64,000 nt of DNA, from positions 39,175-103,174 of the forward strand of contig CAYQTE010000007.1 of NCBI GenBank assembly GCA_964420285.1. The letters are read 5' to 3'. Below are positions 61,447-64,000 of the stretch, in pieces. The DNA is from CAYQTE01 sp964420285 (GTDB lineage: Bacteria > Planctomycetota > Phycisphaerae > Tepidisphaerales > Tepidisphaeraceae). A program made the translations under genes and the position numbers. Positions within the stretch are counted from its first letter, which is position 1. Every line of letters begins with the position of its first letter. Under the pieces are notes generated by a model. It ran no database searches. It was given only the letters and a program-made list of their open reading frames with translations, and had not been told where the DNA came from.

Positions 61447-63036
61447 ATGCGGCGAATAGAAATCTACGACACGACGCTTCGCGACGGCACGCAGGGCGAG
61501 GGGTTCAACCTGTCGCTGGAGGACAAACTCCAGATCGCGCGCAAGCTCGATGAACTGGGCGTGGATTACATTGAGGGCGGATTCCCGCTGTCCAATCCCA
61601 AGGACTCGGCGTTCTTCCGCGATGTGCGGACATTGGGACTGAAGCATGCCCGCGTCGCGGCGTTTGGAATGACCCGCCGTCGCGGCAAAAACGCCGAAGA
61701 CGATGAAGGCATGGCGGCGCTGCTGGAGGCGCAGACCCCGGTGGTCACGCTGGTCGGCAAGAGCAGCGAGTTTCACGTCAAGACCGTCCTGGGCGTGAGC
61801 CTCGACGAAAATGTGGCGATGATTGGCGATTCGATCCGCTTCATGAAGAAGGCCGGCCGCGATGTGGTGTATGATGCCGAACATTTCTTCGACGCCTTCA
61901 AGGCCAATCCGGAATACGCCCTGCGCACGGTCATGGCGGCACAAGAGGCGGGAGCATCGGTGCTGGTGCTGTGCGACACCAACGGCGGGGCGCTGCCGGA
62001 GGAAATCGCGGCGGCGACGGGTCAGTTGAAGAAGCGGGCCAGCGCCATGGTGGGGATTCATACGCACAACGATGCGTCGCTGGCGATGGCCAACGCGCTG
62101 GCGGCGATCGCGGCCGGGGCCGAGCACGCTCAAGGAACGATCAACGGCGTCGGCGAACGATGCGGCAATATGGATTTGGTGTCGCTGGTGGCGACGTTGC
62201 AGCTCAAATACAAACTGGATTGTCTGCGGCCGGGTACGCTCAAGCACCTGACCGAAGTGAGCCGGTTCGTTTACGAGACGGCCAACCTGAATCCGCAAGC
62301 CGGCCAGCCGTACGTCGGATCCAGCGCCTTTGCGCACAAGGGCGGCATGCACGTCCACGCGGTGCAGAAGGACGTAACGACGTACGAGCACGTCTCGCCG
62401 GAACAGGTGGGGAATACCCGGCGCGTCTTGGTTTCGGAGATGAGCGGCGCCAGCACGATCGCGGCGACGGCCGGCGAGAGATTCAACATCGCGTCGGACA
62501 AGGTGGCACTGAAGCGTGTGCTCAACCGCGTGCAGGATTTGGAAAACGCGGGATATCAGTTCGAGGCGGCCGGTGGGAGCTTTGAGCTTCTGGTGCGCAA
62601 GGAGCTGGGCCGGTACAAGCCGTTTTTCGACCTGGGACATTATCGCGTGAGCGTGCAAAAATCGGATGGTCAGGAACCGGTGAGCGAGGCCACGGTGAAA
62701 TTGAGCGTGAACGGAAAGGCGGAACATCACGTGGCCGAGGGCGACGGCCCGGTGAACGCGCTGGACCGGGCGCTGCGGATGTCGCTGCAGGGGCATTATC
62801 CGCGGATTGAGAACGTGCATCTGAGCGATTACAAGGTTCGCGTGATCAACTCCCGCGACGAGACGGCGGCGAGTGTGCGGGTCGTGATCGAAAGCCGCCG
62901 CAAACGCGCCGACGGGAGCAGCGAGACATTCGGGACGATCGGCGTCAGCGGCAACGTGATCGAGGCAAGCTGGGCGGCCCTGGTGGATGCCTACGAGTAT
63001 CATCTGAGCCGCGTGGCGGAAGAGCCGGGGGCATAG
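61447..63036 (+). CDS. cimA: (R)-citramalate synthase
   Basis: 529 residues from the ATG at 61447 (a TTG at 61435 is in frame). A DRE-TIM metallolyase: IYDTTLRDGTQGEGFNLSLE, DYIEGGFPLSNPKDSAFF, DTNGGALPEE, HTHNDASLAMANALAAIAAG, and TINGVGERCGNMDL. The C-terminal regulatory domain begins about 400 and includes VKLSVNGKAEHHVAEGDGPV. The YIEGGFPxSNPKD pattern and length point to CimA (isoleucine from pyruvate and acetyl-CoA) rather than LeuA, which supports an Ile-sensing attenuator. Confidence 0.93.
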   Translation: MRRIEIYDTTLRDGTQGEGFNLSLEDKLQIARKLDELGVDYIEGGFPLSNPKDSAFFRDVRTLGLKHARVAAFGMTRRRGKNAEDDEGMAALLEAQTPVVTLVGKSSEFHVKTVLGVSLDENVAMIGDSIRFMKKAGRDVVYDAEHFFDAFKANPEYALRTVMAAQEAGASVLVLCDTNGGALPEEIAAATGQLKKRASAMVGIHTHNDASLAMANALAAIAAGAEHAQGTINGVGERCGNMDLVSLVATLQLKYKLDCLRPGTLKHLTEVSRFVYETANLNPQAGQPYVGSSAFAHKGGMHVHAVQKDVTTYEHVSPEQVGNTRRVLVSEMSGASTIAATAGERFNIASDKVALKRVLNRVQDLENAGYQFEAAGGSFELLVRKELGRYKPFFDLGHYRVSVQKSDGQEPVSEATVKLSVNGKAEHHVAEGDGPVNALDRALRMSLQGHYPRIENVHLSDYKVRVINSRDETAASVRVVIESRRKRADGSSETFGTIGVSGNVIEASWAALVDAYEYHLSRVAEEPGA

Positions 63037-63065
63037 AATGGGTTTTGCGTCGGATCGGTAACGGC

Positions 63066-63827
63066 ATGGGCGCGCTAAACGACATACGGCCGGAACGGTT
63101 TCCGCGGCACATCGCGGTGATCATGGACGGCAACGGCCGGTGGGCGGTTCGGCGGAACCGTCCGCGCGTGCAGGGGCATGCCGAGGGTGCCAAAACCGTC
63201 CGGTCGATCGTCACGGAGTGCGCGAGTCTGCACAAGAACGTGGGTCGGCCGGAGGTGCTCACGCTTTATTCGTTCAGCCTGGAAAACTGGAAGCGCCCGC
63301 CGGAGGAAGTGTCGTTTCTCATGAAGATGTACATCGATTACCTGCGCCAGGAGCGGGTGACGATGATGGAGAACGACATCCGATTCACGCAGATCGGCCG
63401 GCTGAACGATCTGCCGCCGCCGGTGCTGGAGGAGATGCGGATCACGGTCGATCAGACTGCGGCGAATAAGGGGTTGCGGCTGGTGCTGGCGCTGAATTAC
63501 AGCAGCCGGGCCGAGATCACCGACGCGGTGCGGGCGATCGCGCGGAAAGTGGCGGCGGGGGACATGAAGCCGGATGCCATCGGCGAAGAGACAATCAGCG
63601 AGCATCTGTATACGGCGGGACTGCCCGACCCGGATTTGCTGATTCGCACGGCCGGGGAGATGCGGGTGAGCAATTACCTCTTGTGGCAGATCAGCTACGC
63701 GGAACTGGTGGTGAGCCCGGTGTTGTGGCCGGACTATGGGGTGGAGGATCTGCACGCGGCGATCCGCGAGTTTTCGCTTCGCAACCGGCGTTTCGGCGCG
63801 CTGGACGGCTCGAACACGCTCAAGTGA
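63066..63827 (+). CDS. uppS: Isoprenyl (undecaprenyl) diphosphate synthase
   Basis: 253 residues from the ATG at 63066. cis-Prenyltransferase: HIAVIMDGNGRWAVRRNRPR, LYSFSLENWKRPPEEVSFLM, NYSSRAEITDAVRAI, and LIRTAGEMRVSNYLLWQISY with the closing F-R-R-F-G. It makes the C55 lipid carrier for peptidoglycan and envelope glycans. It starts 29 bases after cimA and is probably transcribed with it. Confidence 0.95.
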   Translation: MGALNDIRPERFPRHIAVIMDGNGRWAVRRNRPRVQGHAEGAKTVRSIVTECASLHKNVGRPEVLTLYSFSLENWKRPPEEVSFLMKMYIDYLRQERVTMMENDIRFTQIGRLNDLPPPVLEEMRITVDQTAANKGLRLVLALNYSSRAEITDAVRAIARKVAAGDMKPDAIGEETISEHLYTAGLPDPDLLIRTAGEMRVSNYLLWQISYAELVVSPVLWPDYGVEDLHAAIREFSLRNRRFGALDGSNTLK

Positions 63828-63936
63828 TTCGCTGTTCTCCCGCCGGTTTCCCCGTTGACATTTCCTGTCTGAAATCTGAAATTATAGATCGTTTAGAACT
63901 TATTAGTAGTTTCAGCATTGACTGAAAGGAATTCTC

Positions 63937-64000
63937 ATGAGCGCACAGGCGGCGGTGGACGTTGCGACGGCCGAACGGCTTCGCTCGGCGCAGGATCTGT
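63937..64000 (+). CDS. Start of an unknown gene (truncated by window end)
   Basis: The ATG at 63937 follows GAAAGGA and gives MSAQAAVDVATAERLRSAQD L to the end of the window. Too short to assign. TTGACA at 63855-63860 and TATAGA at 63883-63888 are upstream but 22 bases apart, so the promoter is uncertain. Confidence 0.55.
   Translation, partial: MSAQAAVDVATAERLRSAQDL

Noticed and set aside
61432..63003. 523-residue minus-strand frame over cimA
   Set aside because: His/Arg-rich antisense shadow; the plus strand carries unmistakable CimA motifs.
1..64000. CRISPR arrays, tRNA or rRNA genes, intact insertion sequences, phage genes
   Set aside because: Looked for regular repeat-spacer patterns, tRNA ends and transposase motifs; none was seen.

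Overview
This window reads as a slice of a GC-rich chromosome from the Phycisphaerae branch of the Planctomycetota. The support is indirect but consistent: secreted proteins with Thr-Gln-Pro-Ala linkers, the class-typical zinc-ribbon signature CDLRATPxRCPECGTVP, a Gram-negative type LptD, a DapL-type aminotransferase, a long MoxR/DUF58/BatA-like/DUF4175 cluster, and NPCBM and prenyltransferase-repeat secreted proteins. No rRNA, tRNA, CRISPR array, intact transposase or phage gene was seen.

Layout. 1-4.6 kb: the 3'-truncated dapL gene, two poorly conserved exported proteins, and a scrap-yard of toxin-antitoxin and zinc-ribbon remnants plus intergenic repeats. 4.66-11.5 kb: fabI, lptD, a CCA-adding-type nucleotidyltransferase and rhamnulokinase. 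11.7-19 kb: mostly minus-strand genes, including a zinc-ribbon membrane protein, a PH-domain protein coupled to hpt, an internally duplicated lipoprotein, an MFS permease, a GH88 hydrolase and a CoaD-HD fusion. 19-26.6 kb: a secreted lectin-like protein, a BrnT-type toxin-antitoxin pair, a metY-metXW methionine operon, a propeller protein and mutM. 26.8-40.6 kb: a same-strand cluster from the MoxR ATPase through DUF58, two von Willebrand-type membrane proteins, a 1442-residue coiled-coil protein, a terpenoid-cyclase-fold secreted protein and an NPCBM protein. 40.8-47.95 kb: carA, an MFS permease with a REP-like insertion, two clpP genes flanking a VOC protein, a lipoprotein, a multi-cluster ferredoxin and an acetoin-utilization/HDAC-type deacetylase. 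47.95-49.4 kb: a small island with a HigBA-type module, followed by a relic of a deacetylase gene tail. 49.4-55.2 kb: dipeptidase, acetyltransferase, an HD phosphohydrolase and three secreted proteins, two of them tandem paralogs. 55.5-61.3 kb: a BlaI repressor with twin operators and a giant frameshifted BlaR1-like M56 protein. 61.3-64 kb: cimA behind what looks like a complete isoleucine leader-peptide attenuator, then uppS and the start of another gene.

How the genes work together. Amino-acid supply (dapL, metY-metXW, cimA), envelope construction (fabI, lptD, uppS, the MoxR cluster) and protein turnover (the clpP pair) dominate. The strongest hidden signal is the cimA leader at 61269-61446: a promoter, an 18-codon peptide with five Ile codons, and mutually exclusive 8-bp antiterminator and terminator stems. 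The second is the 47.9-49.4 kb island, bounded by two copies of the same deacetylase tail that differ only at synonymous sites. All calls come from reading the sequence; no database search was run.
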